A stretch of DNA of 64,000 bases from contig JACONQ010000002.1 of the NCBI GenBank assembly GCA_014281115.1, positions 2,604,001-2,668,000 of the forward strand, given 5' to 3'. Origin of the DNA: Laburnicola sp. R22_1 (lineage: Eukaryota > Ascomycota > Dothideomycetes > Pleosporales > Didymosphaeriaceae). Under the pieces are notes generated by a model. It saw only the letters and a list, made by a program, of their open reading frames with translations, was not told where the DNA came from and searched no databases. The translations under genes were made by a program, and so were the position numbers. Shown here piece after piece: positions 1 to 11,347 of the stretch. Position 1 is the stretch's first letter. Every line of letters starts with the position of its first letter.

Positions 1-2292
1 ATAAAGCTATCTAGTAGAACCTAGTGTAGAGCCTTATTATAGAATCTAACCTATTCTTAGGTAAGGAGCTGCACTTTATAGAAGATAATATAACCTAGTT
101 CCTTTAAGACTATAAAAAACGCGCGAACTACTACTAGTACTTTAAGAAAGATAAGGTTATTAGAGTTAAGAAATATTATAGTTAAGAGATTTAGAATGTG
201 CTTAACTTCTTAATACTAGAATACTCTAAGGTAGAAGAAGAAGGAGTATAGTAAAAGCTATAGGTAGCTATACGTAGGCATTAGCAGAGTTAGAATTAGG
301 CCTAAACTAAGGAAATAGAGAAAGTATTAAAGGCGTGGCTAGTATAGTGTTAAGTAATAATAAACCTTAATATCTATAATTTTCTAAACTAGTTTGCAAT
401 TAGGTTTAGAAAATGCCTAAGAGTAGGCATAGTTATAGAAAGCTAAAAGGATATACTTCTTATCTAAGGCCTAAGCAAGTAGCTAGTAGGCAATATCCTA
501 ATAAAGAATAACTAGTTAATAGAGAGACCTATAGAGCTTAACTTTAACATAATAAAGAGATGGCTTTTAAGTAGGGCTTAAATCTAGTTAGAAGAATATA
601 TACTAGATCTAACATATTAAATTTAAACGCTAATACTATTTTAGACTATTAAGCTATAAGTACTACTAATACTACAGAGTGTTTTTTAATCTGCTAGACT
701 TAACCTAAATCTTAAATAAGTAAGACTATAAGGAGCTTTAGGCGCGTAAGTAATCCTAGGCTTAACTATCTCTTAACACAAAGTAGATAAGCTAACTAAA
801 AGGCTTAAGGCTATAAGGCTTTAGAACGTTCTAGTTTAGAACTAGGACCCTTAAGAAATAGAGATTCTATTAAACTTAGCTATCTGCTAGAAAATTACTA
901 TAAGAGTAGAGTAGGCTCTAAAGTAGATAGTACTATAACAGCCCTAGTACTATACACTAACCTAGTCTTAGGCCTATATAGTAGCGCTAATGCGAGTTAA
1001 TATACACGTGGCTATAGTAGTAATAGACCTAATATAGTAAGAAGATAACTATTTTAAAGGATACTTTAGATATAGAAAGGACTATATTATTACGAATAGA
1101 GAATACAAGGAGAGAAATTTACTTAAGAATAATAAATAGGTGTACTATAATATAGAATTGCAAAGGGTTTAGTAGAGTTAACTAAATAATAATTAGGGCG
1201 AAATTTAACGCATTGGCGCTAGGGGTAAGTAGAACTAAATATTAATCTGCCTAGTATAGAATAAGTGGCGGATAGATAGATTAATAGAGGAGGCCCTATA
1301 GATATCTTAGAGTTGGGGAGTCGCGACAACAGCGATAACTTATTAGGTAGGATTAGTTATAGAAGCTAATAGCAGCTAGTTTACATTTAATAAAATAATA
1401 GCACCTAGCCTCTTTTCTAAAGAGAAATTCGAAGCGGCTTAGAGGAAGTAAGCTATTCTAGACAAAGATACACTAGTAATAGTTTAATTTCTAAATCTAC
1501 TATATAAACTATAAGCCGCGAGCTTAAATACTCTAATAACCTAACTAAGTCTTAAAGAATTGCTAAAGGTAAAGATAATCGCGAATATTAAAGTTTTTAA
1601 ATAAGGCATCCGTATAGTTTATAGAAAGAAGAATAATAATAACAAGGATAAAAAATAATAAAGTGGGTGTTTTTTATAAAATAAGATTTCTTAAGAGAAG
1701 GTATAGAAGATGTGGAGATGCGTAGGCCTAATAATATCTTAGGTCTAACCCTAAGAAAGAAGATCTCTATAGCTAAAAAGAAAATAAAACTAGTTAATAT
1801 TCTAGTAGGCAGTTCTAAAAATATACTATTCTAAGTAATAAACGCTAGAGTTAGCCTATTAGTCTAAGAAGTACTTAGCAATATGCTAGAAGTTAAAAAG
1901 GTAATATTTAAGGATGCTTTTAGTAAAGGGGACCTACACTAGCTGTAGACACTAGTTACCACTATAGAGGAAATAACTAATAAAGACTTAGACGCTAGGC
2001 ACGCTAACTACACACTTATTTCTAAAATTTAAGTCCCTAAATAGATGTTAGTTAAGCTTAAGAATAGAGTAATTACTTGCTATAGGCCTTATAAACTAAA
2101 TTTATCTTAAGCACTATTATAAGTAAACTAGGTAGCTAGTATAGGCGTATTAATTGCAAAGGTATAGTTTAGTATAGTAATACTAACCATTACTACTACT
2201 AATAGAAAGGATTTAAAAAGAGAATTAGGGATCGAATATATAAAAAGAGACTATTTCTAAGTAATATGCCAGATTAATAAGTATTAGATAAG

Positions 2293-2360
2293 TATCTTGC
2301 TTAATATAGGTGCGGAATTAAACACTATCTACCTTAGTACTACTAAAGCTATAGGCCTTT
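2293..2360 (+). pseudogene. aspartic protease relic of the old gypsy element
   Basis: Conceptual reading gives ILLNIGAELNTIYLST followed by KAIGL. This is the D-(S/T)-G-A active-site block of a retroelement protease with the catalytic Asp changed to Asn, a G-to-A change of the RIP type. In life the enzyme would cut the Gag-Pol polyprotein. The position, about 1.4 kb upstream of the reverse transcriptase, fits gypsy order. Confidence 0.5.
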
Positions 2361-3639
2361 AGAGTATATCTATACTACTTTAATTACAAAGTATAAAACT
2401 AATAACTATAAATAGTAATTATAAGAATTTCTAAGGTGTTATATTCTAAGCCCTAAATAGAGTAGACTAGATTATTATTATAATAACGCTATTTGTTATT
2501 AGGTCCTTGTCTAGCACTATTATTCTAGAAAACCCGTTCTTAGCAGATGCAAAGGCAGAATTCTCCTATAAGAATAATAGTAAGACCTACTATAAGCTAT
2601 GGAATAATAAGGAGCTCTACTCTACGTAATTTATAGCTACTTGCGCTAATCTATTTAATCTAAAAGGCGCAATTATTACTAAGATAATAAAAAAATTTAA
2701 AAAATTATAGTAGCTAGAGCCAGCATTTCTAAACATCTAGAATACCTAGAACTTAGTGCTAATATACTCTTAGAGCAGTGGCTTTACTATAGGTTAATAT
2801 TAATAATAAGTAAGGCTAATATTAAGCTTAAGTAGAAATTAGGGCTAAGGGCCTAAAAGTAGGCGCTAAATTAGGCAGTACTAACTTATAAAGAGAAAAT
2901 TGTAAATAAAAATAAATAGTTTATATAGAACGCTAATAAGAACTAGTTATTAATAGATTTAAATAAGAATTTTATTTACTACACTAATTAAGATACAATT
3001 AGGAGGCATATAAATAGTGGCATTATTATTTAAAATAACTAAGAACTTCTAGTTATTAACTTACTAGACTGTAATAAAGAAGTTAATAAGATTATTTATG
3101 CTCTAACTATATAGATAAAGTCTAAAAAGGTAATAAGGGTTAAGAGTAACGCATTCTAGGCAGAACAAATAAAGATAATTAATAGAACTAGAATGGCTTT
3201 TAAAGTAAACACTATATATAAGACTAAGAATAAGAAGGTTAATCCTATATATAACTTAGGCGTTAAGCCTTAGAATATTAAGGGCTAGTTAGACTAAAAG
3301 CAGGAGGCTATAAAAAAGCACTAGGCCTTAGCCATTTAATAAATATCTCCTTAACTAGTGGGCAGAATTTCTAAGAGGTAATTAGTTAACACTAGAACAG
3401 ATTGCGGAAATAAAGGTTGGCCTAGATCTCTTACCTTAGAAAAAAAACATATTACCAGAAGTCCTATATTAAAGGAAACTAGCCCTATCTTTTAAATTTA
3501 CTAAGTTAGGGCGAGTGCATCCTAATATAGCTCTACTAGTTAAGATTCATATAGTTAACTATATCGCTTAGAAGGAATTGCACTTTTTAGTTTCTTAGAA
3601 ACTTAGAAATATAGTTATTAATATAGTGCAGTAGAGGCT

Positions 3640-4060
3640 TAATTAGGGCGTGCTAGAGTATAGTAGGAGTCTATATTGCAACCCGTGGTTTTAGTTAAGA
3701 AGAAGAACAGAGAATACTAACTAATTAATAATGCCTAATATATTAATAGTATTATAGTTTAAGATAGTAATCTTCTCCTAAACTCTAATAAGTTATTAGA
3801 AGAGTTTACTAGTTGTCTTATAATATCCCTTATTAACTTCTTTTTAGATATAACTAAGTAACCCTTTATAAACTTTCCTACGCCATAACTATATTCTACA
3901 CGCCTCTGGGACTTATTTAGCAGTGTATGTTACCTATAGGAATAACTAATTCTGTGGCTAAGTTTATGCAGATTATTATAAAGATTTTTTATAACTAGAT
4001 TCTCTCTTATTATATACCTTATATAGACAATATTATAGTAAATAGCCTAAAGACTAACTA
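3640..4060 (+). pseudogene. reverse transcriptase relic of the old gypsy element
   Basis: Reading through stops gives a block like INNAQYINSI, then LLEEF and LINFFLDIT, then SVAKFMQIIIKIF, then YIPYIDNII. These correspond to fungal gypsy RT motifs: the start of the fingers region, the palm region with the first catalytic Asp, and the Y-x-D-D region, here reading YIDN so its second Asp is lost. It lies between the protease and RNase H relics of the same element. The enzyme is dead because of many in-frame stops. Confidence 0.65.
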
Positions 4061-4659
4061 TAATAAAGAGATGTTTAAGGAAGAAATCTATAAATATGTT
4101 ATAAAATACCTTATAAATCTTAATTAGGTTCTAGTAGATATGGAACTAGTAGGCGCTACTGCGTTAGGTAAGAAGTCTAACTAGGGCTATGCTACTATAG
4201 ATATAGTTAGCTACGTGGTTAATAAGAATAGTTAATACCTATTCTAAAAGAAAGTAACTAAGATTATTAAATAGCCGTCTTATAACTGCGCTAAAGATAT
4301 TTAAATTTTTCTTAGCGTTTATGTGTACTATTAAATCTAAATTAAAAACTTTATAAAGATTACTACACTACTATTTGCACTACTATATAAGGGCGTAGAG
4401 TTTTACTAGAAAATTATAAAAATATAGTAATATAGTAATTAAAGAAGAGTATTACTTCTACTCTAGTATTAGTGTCTATTAACTACTTAAAGCTATTATA
4501 GAAAGTAGTAATCTTAGTAAATAGTAGCAAAATTAAATAAGGAGCCATAATATAGTAATATAGACTAGATAGTCTTCTTTATCTAGTGCAATTTAAATTA
4601 GGTATTTAGTCTTAGAGCAAATATAACTAGGATTTAGAGAAGTATAAGTGAAAAGCCCT

Positions 4660-4880
4660 TCTTCTTACGCTTAAAAAGTTTTAAACCTAGATCTATAAGT
4701 TATACTTTATTATAGAAACTAACTTTTATACCTTAATTACTTAGCTAAATCGTAGCGCAGCTAACTTACTACGGGCTTTAATAACTTACTAGTTGGCACT
4801 TCTAACGCTCTGGAAGTTTAATATTCGCTATATTTTAGGACGTAAGAATGTAATCGCTAATACGCTCTTAAGATACAAAT
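4660..4880 (+). pseudogene. RNase H-region relic of the old gypsy element
   Basis: Conceptual reading contains IIETN, then LITQLNRSAANL, then FNIRYILGRKNVIAN. This matches the end of the gypsy RNase H domain and the following tether, where families typically show a (E/D)TDA-type block, a QLNR block and a V(P)GK-N-x-(A/P)AD block. It continues in the same direction as the RT relic. Stop codons abound, so it is inactive. Confidence 0.6.
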
Positions 4881-5319
4881 AGTAAAAGGGTTAGGTCCCT
4901 TCTAAATAGCTAGAAGAAGATATTAAGAACTTTATTAAGAAGTATTTAGGGCATATTAGTATTATATCCTTTACTATAGGTAAGAAGACTAAAGTAGAAA
5001 TAGAATATGCAGAGCCTACTATAAACAACCTACCTAAAATTCCCTCTAACCTATGCACTAAATACTTTTATAATATTACAATCTAGCTTATAACTCTAAC
5101 TATACCTAAAGGCCTATCTAAGAAAAACCAAAGGCATATTAGGCTATAAGCTTAAAGGTATAAGGTTATAAGAGGTATACTATAGTATTAAACTATAGGA
5201 AATAGGCCGCTATATAGAGTTGTAAACAATCTAGTCTAATAGGCAAATATTATATAATAACTCTATAAGAAATTAGGCTATTAAGAATAAGAAGGCACTT
5301 AGAGGAAGATTGTAGTATA

Positions 5320-5482
5320 TTACTACTAGCCGAATCTATATTAGAGTGTTAAGAAACATATTAAGACTTGCGCTAAATATTAGGCGTATTTTACTAAAAG
5401 AGTAGTAGAGGAGCTGCACTCTATATAGGGAATAAATATAATCTAGAAATAGGTTATAGTAAATATAGTGTATATGCCTAGA
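5320..5482 (+). pseudogene. integrase zinc-binding relic, interrupted at 5482
   Basis: Reading through stops gives a segment with YQSVKKHIKTCAKYQAYF. This is the second half of the H-H-C-C zinc-binding domain of a gypsy integrase, with one Cys now Tyr (TGC or TGT changed to TAC or TAT). It is followed by VNIVYMPR, the start of the integrase core. The core continues after the young insertion at 12938, where KKFIVIPRNYTSRQ and the block LLVDRGPENRG are found. The two halves fit without a gap once the insert and one copy of CTAGA are removed. Confidence 0.65.
5478..5482. repeat. target-site duplication CTAGA, left copy
   Basis: CTAGA directly precedes the left LTR and is repeated at 12933-12937 directly after the right LTR. 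Five bases is the usual duplication length for Ty3/gypsy integrases. It proves insertion into the older gypsy integrase gene. Confidence 0.9.
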
Positions 5483-5662
5483 TGTAAGATCGTGGGTACA
5501 ATGCTTAATCTATCAATTCACTATTAAGGCGATCCCTTAAAAAAGGAAAGTAGGTCTAAAGGCTACAAGGCCTAAGAAGAAAACTCTGCCCTAGCCAAGG
5601 CTAATCTAGGCCAGTCTAGGGCAACTAGGGGGTTACGCTGCCACAGGGGACGCGTTGTGACA
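5483..5662 (-). repeat. LTR, left copy (3' LTR in the sense of the element)
   Basis: 180 bp beginning TGTAAGATCG and ending GTTGTGACA on the + strand, so in the sense of the element it runs TGTCACAACG to ATCTTACA, with the standard TG...CA ends. It is identical to 12753-12932 except for C against A at 5622. It contains the CTAGG-rich segment that recurs in the introns of the accessory gene. Confidence 0.95.
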
Positions 5663-5680
5663 AAGCTCCCTTTCTTTAAA
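5663..5680 (-). other. polypurine tract for plus-strand priming
   Basis: Immediately inside the left LTR. Read on the minus strand the sequence is a purine-rich run, AAAGAAAGGGAGC, followed by TT and then the LTR. This is where the polypurine tract of a minus-oriented LTR element should lie. Confidence 0.7.
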
Positions 5681-6118
5681 GGACCTCGACCCCGAGGTCG
5701 CCAGAGAAATTTTCCTAAATAGGCTAGCTAAGCTCGCTTAACTAGCCTATTTTGGACTAGCGTACCTTTATAAGTTTACCCCCAGCCCTGCCGCTCCATC
5801 ACCTCTTCTCCCCACTCTCCCCACGTCGCCACTTATTCTAGCGTAAGTACCCCCTGGGATAGGCGCTCCTAGCAGGCTCCGGGTAATCTAGGGTGATCTA
5901 GGCCCCTTCTAGGCCAAAACACCCCCAATCTGGGGTTTTCTCGGGCCTGTGGGGGGTCCCCCCATACCCATCTAGGCTTGTCTAGAGCTAACGACGCTTG
6001 ACAGTCCGCTTCGACGTCGCCCAATTCTTTTTTTCGACCCATTTAACCTCCTCGGAACAGCCTCAGCCCCAGTTAAGCCCGATCTAGGCCCATCTAGCCC
6101 TATCTCACCCTCATCAAG
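5681..6118 (+). promoter_or_regulatory. upstream region of the accessory gene in the chromovirus
   Basis: 438 bp between the polypurine tract and the first ATG of the antisense gene. It is pyrimidine-rich on the + strand and has many copies of a TCTAGG core (for example near 5889, 5899 and 5971) and a TTATAAG element near 5768. No open frame was found. I infer that it holds the promoter of the + strand gene, possibly sharing LTR sequence; the sequence does not prove this. Confidence 0.35.
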
Positions 6119-7141
6119 ATGTCCGGTACTTTACAGAGGTTAAAGAAAACGGCCCAGGATAATGCACTTATTACAACGAACCCCTGCATAACCTGCCTCC
6201 AGAGTCTGGTGGACGAGCTCCATGATGACGAAGTTGAGGAAGTTCATCCTTGCCGGTTCTTCTAAGAGGACCACAGAGCTCTACAGGACCGCAAGACCTA
6301 CATCTCGGATGGCGTCATCGACCCTGGCCAGGACGATCTCATACTTAAGTGCGTCAAGTGCGCTAACGCCGGTCGGGATTGTTTCCAGGTGAGTAGGGCC
6401 AACCTAGGCATATCTAGGCCTCTCTAGGGTTCTCAAGGGCCCCCTAACGTGTTTAGGTTCCCCAGCGTCTTGTCTCCAAGCTCCAGGCCGCCATGAAGCT
6501 CATCCTCCCGGATCCCAGCAGCCTTCATCTCACTGAGGCCGAATTGGACGTGAGGGCGTTGAAGGAGATTCCTGAGGTCCCCGAGGGTTCCGAGGCCCCC
6601 CGGCCTATCTTGCCTCCCCTTAAGGAGGCTTCCATCCAGTTGCGGAAGGTCTTTGAGGATATCCAAATGTAAGTTTCTCCTATCTAGGCCTATTAAGGCC
6701 TCCCAAGGCTAATTTTGGGGTAGCCGTACCAAGGGCAAGTACGCTGGCAACGAGGACACTCCGCTGCACTCTGGCCGGGCCAACTTTCCTACTGACGGCT
6801 TCCTTCCCCTTGGGCTCACCGAGAAGGAGAAGGCTGAGGCCAAGAAGAATTGGAAGCGTTTGGCGGATGATAACGCGGGCGGTCTCGCGGGTACCCCGCG
6901 TAAGCGGGCTAGAGGTGGAGGTAAGGCGGTGGGCAATGCTAATCTCTCTGCTGTTAAGGTAATCTAAACTTCCCAAGCCCTATCTAGGGTAATCTAGGCT
7001 AACCAATGTCAGGCTCGCTTAAGTGCGCTCGAGGACGCGTTGGACCTCCTAGTTGAGAGGGTGCGGCCGGGTTCCAAGGCTTCGGAGCGTGCGAAGAGGG
7101 ATTTCGAGTCGTTGTGGCAGCAGGTGCGCACCTGGGATTAG
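6119..7141 (+). pseudogene. spliced accessory gene carried antisense inside the chromovirus (Cys-rich protein)
   Basis: Four exons read on the + strand, opposite to Gag-Pol: 6119-6388, 6457 or 6466-6668, 6724-6958 and 7013-7141. The three introns begin GTGAGT, GTAAGT and GTAATC, carry CTAAC, CTAAT and CTAAC branch sites and end in AG. They are about 68 or 77, 55 and 54 nt long. All phases join (0, 2, 0), giving about 278 residues that end in WQQVRTWD. Cysteines are arranged as CITC near residue 24, one near residue 45, then CVKCANAGRDC near residues 78-88, a C-x2-C-x6-C pattern seen in many fungal orphan proteins. A basic patch PRKRARGGGK near the end could be a nuclear signal. The only break is a TAA at codon 49 (6263-6265), explicable as CAA changed by RIP. 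It converges tail to tail with Pol, which ends at 7529. Function unknown. Confidence 0.75.
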
Positions 7142-7528
7142 GATCCTTGGGCTTTCTAGGCCTGTTTGGCCCTTTCTGGCGTTTTCCTAGTCTGAGATAC
7201 CCCCCTTTTAGCGTTTGCTGCCTCCCTTTGGCTTTCAGGAGGGGCTAAGGGCCTTGTTTGGCCTTGTTTATAGGTCTAGAGACGTAGCTTCGGCCTAGTT
7301 TGGCCTTAATTGGGCTTGTTCGTGCTCGGCTCCCTAGTTCATAGATCTTGGACGCCGATTAGTTTAGGTTCTTAGTAGAGAAGCTTTTCTGTGCTTTGCT
7401 CTTATAATCCTTTATATTGCATGTTTGTGACGGTATTTTTGCCTGTTTCACAACACTATTACTTCTCAGAGTCCGCGATTGCGTACTATTGCTTGCCTGT
7501 CTACCTGCTAGGGCTAGTCTAGGCCAAT
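7142..7528. other. gap between the convergent accessory gene and Pol
   Basis: 387 bp between two convergent gene ends inside the chromovirus. It is T-rich on the + strand and has several GCCTTGTTTGG-like and TCTAGGCC repeats. It probably holds overlapping 3' ends and polyadenylation signals of both transcripts. No frame of its own is supported. Confidence 0.4.
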
Positions 7529-10500
7529 CTAGGCCTTTCTGGGGTTATCTCTACCCCTCCTTGTTTTGGAGGGCGACCCCGGCCTCTGCATGGCCTGTGG
7601 GCCTCGTTTAGGGCCTGTCTTTACCTCTAACGGGTTTGCGTCCTCCGTGAAGCCTGTGCGCTTAGAGAAAGCCTTCATCGCCGTCTTGGAAATGTCTTCT
7701 GCTGGCAACCATTGGTTTTCTTCGTCACCGTACCCTTTTCACTTCACTTCGTACAGCCACCTGCCGTTCTCTCTTGTCCTACCCTTGATCTGTTCAACTG
7801 GGTATATGTCTGGACCTGTTTGTGGTACCACGACCTTGGGGGGACTTTGCTCCCGCTGCATGAGTCCCTCTGGGGCCGATCGCTCCAGTAGGCACACGTG
7901 GAACACTGGGTGGATCTGGAAGTCCTTGGGCAGGCTTAGTTCGTACGCCTGATCCCCTACTCGGCGTAGAACTTTGTAGGGACCCTAGTACTTGTAGTCC
8001 AGCTTCTTTTTCGGCCTTGACGAGGCCAGGTTCCGTGCATTAAGGTAGACTATGTCTCCTACAGCAAACTCTACTGGTTTGTGCTTGGAGTTGTATGCCT
8101 TCGCCTGGTAAGCCTGGGCTTTTGTTATGGTTTCTCGCATGACAGCCCTTATCTGGGCCATTCTAGTCACGTCAGCGATAGCCTGAGGTGCGTTACCCCT
8201 CAATTGGAGTTCTTCAGCCACGCCAGTGGTTGGCAGGTCGTATCCGTACACGGCCTGGAAAGGCGACTTCCCCGTAGAGCTGTGTACGCTGTTGTTGTAC
8301 GAGTACTCTGCCTCTGATAGCAACAAGGCCCAATTGTCCTGCTCGTAATTGCAGAAGACTCGTAGGTACTGCTCCAGCGTCTGGTTCTGCCTCTTAGTCT
8401 GCCCATCCGTCTGCGGGTGAAAGGCGGTTAAAAGCAGCCGTTTTGACCCTAAGCACTGCGCAAAGGTGCTCCAGTATCCTGATGTGAATAGGCTACCCCT
8501 GTCCGTCACTATCAACCTTGGGGGACCATGGAGCCGTATGACCTCCCGCCGAAAGATCTCAGCCAGCTCTGCTGCGGTCATGTCCTTGCGAACAGCCGTA
8601 TAGTGGGCCATCTTACTAAAGCGATCTACGATTACTAGTATACTATCATACTTGTGGTTACGCACCCTGCTCTCAGGGAGGTCTGTGATCATGTCCATTG
8701 TTATATCTTGCCAGGGACCTGTCGGGATTGGTAAGCTGTTGAGTTGGCCATACCGTGCGTGTCTGGTGGGTTTAACCCTTGCACAGGCCTTGCAAGTCAG
8801 GACGTAATCCTTAACGAACCGACGGGCCCCGGGCCACCAGAACTCCCTCTGGACGATATCGAGTGTCCTCGCGAAACCAAAATGACCTGCCAGCGGATCA
8901 TCATGACAGCGTCTCAAGGTCTCGATCCTGACGCCGGCCGGCACGTACAGGCGACCGTTGAACTGGAGTAGATGACCCTTGATTGGGCTCCACCGCTCTA
9001 TCCACGGTGGGCGATCCTCTGTGGGGTGCGAGAGACTCGCCCTCACCCTGACCGCTGTTGGGTCGCTTGTCATCTCTTTGGAGATGGCTTGAAGCAAAGG
9101 GTTCTTGAATTCCCCTTGTTGCGCATCCTCTAGGGTAGGTCTTTCCCCAGGTCGCGCAATCCGCGCGGTGGCTGCCAGCCTAGGCTCTTCCAACCTCTCC
9201 TAGGGTGTTTTAGCTCCCCTAAGCTTTAGCTTACTTCGAAGCTCTCTGAGCAGCCTTCCTTGGGAACTATCCGTCCTATCAGGCCTTTCCGCTCCTTCCG
9301 ACTCGTAGTCGGGCCTCCTTAAGGGTCCGTCCGCCGGGTTTGTCTTCCCTGGGCGGTGTCTGATCCCAAAATTGAATGAGGCGAGCCATTCAGCCCATTA
9401 GGCCTGGCGTCGGGTCAGGACTTTAGTTGTCATGAACCCCTGTAGGTTGGCATGATCTGTCAGGAGCTCTACCTGCTCTACAGTGCCTCCTAAGTAGTGC
9501 CTTCAGTGTTTAAAGGCTTCTACTATTGCAAGCAGCTCTCCGTCGTGCGTGTCGTAATTACGCTCAGCCTAGCTCATCTTGCGCGAGTAGAAGGCAACTA
9601 GGTGCCATTGTTCCTTTCCTTGGGGCCCTGGGTGTGGTTGACTTAAGATGCCAGATATCGCGTATCCAGAGGCGTCGGTCTCCACCCTTAAGGGCAATTC
9701 AGGGTTGAAATGGGCTAGCAAGGGCCCACTGGCAAAGCTTTGCTTTAGTTGCTCAAACGCAGCCCGAGTCTTGCTTAATAGGGCAATAGGTACCAATTCC
9801 TCCTTACGTTGTCGGTGACCACCACGGGCCGACCCTTCTGGTCGCTGGGTGAGTACGTGCAGGGGGCTTGCGACCCTTAAAAACCCTTTAATAAATCTTT
9901 GGTAGTAATTGGCAAAGCCTAGGAAAATTCTCACATCCCGTACCGACTTAGGCTCTAGCCACTCCTATATGCTCTTGACTCTGTCCCCTTCCATATGCAC
10001 GCCCTCCGGGCTTACTACAAACCCTAGGTAGCCTACCTCTCGGGTGTGGAACTCACACTTGGAGAGTTTGGCGTACAGCTTGTGCTGGATAAGCCGATCC
10101 AGCACTGTCTTCACGTGTTCAACGTGTTCCTCCTCACTCTAGGAATATATAAGGATGTCGTCCAAGTATACAATGCAACAGACGTTGAGTAAGTCCGACA
10201 GCGCACTATTAATATAGCTCTAAAAGACCGCGGGGGCGTTAGTTAACCTAAAGGGCATTACTGTGTATTCGTAGTGGCCATATCTAGTCCGGAATGCCGT
10301 CTTCCATTCGTCGCCTGCCTTAATTCGTATACAGTAATAGGCGTCCCTTAGGTCCAATTTAGTGTATATAACGGCGGATCCCAACCGGTTTAGTAACTCT
10401 TGGATTAGTGGGAGTGGGTAATGGTTTTTCACGGTCACCGCGTTTAGTCCATAGTAATCTACGCATAATCGTAATCCCCCGTCCTTCTTCTTTGCGAAAA

Positions 10501-11347
10501 GGATCGGTGCTCCTGCTTCCGATTTCGAGTGGCGTATCCAGCCTCTTTCGAGGTTCCTCTCGATGTACTCCTTCAAGACCTGTGCCTCCGGCGCCGACAG
10601 GCTATAGAGCGGTCCGAAGGGTACCTTCTTGTCTGCCTTAATGTTAATAGACATCTCGTGAGGCCCGTGGTCCGCCAGTAGGGCGGCGTCCGCTTCTGAG
10701 AAGGCTTCTTCGAACCTCCCTCGGTAACCCTCGGGTAGAACGGTCTCGTTCGGACCGGATTGGCCTAGGCTGACTCCATACATGACAAAACAGTCATTGT
10801 CAGCGTCCTTAGCGGTATTCGCGAATTGTTGTGGCCCCTCCATGGCGACCTTCTGGAATTTGCGCTTGCCGTTGTTAAATCGCAATGTACGAGCGGTGAA
10901 GTTGGGTAGTGGGTTCCATTTGGTCAACCAGGGCATCCCCAGCACTATGTCGAACCCTTCGATGTCCCCTACGACGAATTCGTCCGACCCAGCCCGGGTT
11001 TGCCCACGGCTGTCCGTTATCGCGTAGGCCAGCTTGGTCTAGCCTTAAACCTCCAATTTAACTCCATTTAGGGCCTTGTAAGTCTAGTTTGCATTCGCTT
11101 TTGGTTGGACTACGACCCTCTCCGCCATCCTGGTACTAACGAAGTTGGCCTCCGCGCCGCAGTCTACTAGGGCCCTCACTTTGAAGGAGCCCGCTGCTGT
11201 TCGGATAACCCCTTCTAGGGCGATCAGGGACCCTCCAGCCTTGCGGGGGCCTCTTGCCTCCGAGGTGGCTGCGGCGAGCAATCTTTGTCCCTCCGTGTAT
11301 ATGACAGAGCCCGTCGGTCTGAGGGACGGATGACCTAGGGCTTATCT
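7529..11347 (-). pseudogene. Pol polyprotein: protease, RT, RNase H, integrase, chromodomain
   Basis: One reading frame from about 11347 down to a TAG at 7529-7531. Protease ALVDCGAEANFVS lies near 11160. RT has [19 protein letters not shown] and the catalytic YLDD near 10165. RNase H shows ETDASGYAISG near 9670. The integrase has an H-H-C-C domain ending LTCKACARVK, core Asp residues in SILVIVDRFSKMAH and IVTDRGSLF, and GQTKRQNQ where the third catalytic residue, Glu, is now Lys (codon 8393-8395). The chromodomain at about 7680-7800 reads YEVK-stop-KGYGDEENQWLPAEDI, with a Trp codon changed to TGA at 7739-7741. Scattered TAG, TAA and TGA codons break the frame, but no frameshift is needed. 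It copies element RNA into DNA and integrates it; the chromodomain probably steered integration to heterochromatin. This copy is inactive. Confidence 0.9.

Larger units (their letters stand above)
1..5482 (+). mobile_element. RIP-degraded Ty3/gypsy retrotransposon, 5' part
   Basis: AT-rich remnant of a gypsy polyprotein gene read left to right, with very many TAG and TAA codons at former Gln and Trp positions. Recognisable blocks in order are a retroviral-type aspartic protease near 2293, a reverse transcriptase at about 3640-4060, an RNase H C-terminal block near 4660-4880 and the integrase zinc-binding region near 5320-5400. The frame breaks off at 5482, where the younger chromovirus begins, and resumes at 12938. 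Neither a 5' LTR nor the start of Gag was found, so the element may begin upstream of the window. The first 2.2 kb has no block I can name and is called Gag-side by position only. Confidence 0.75.

Noticed and set aside
7566..7952. 128-codon + strand frame
   Set aside because: It is the shadow of the Pol C-terminus and chromodomain on the minus strand.
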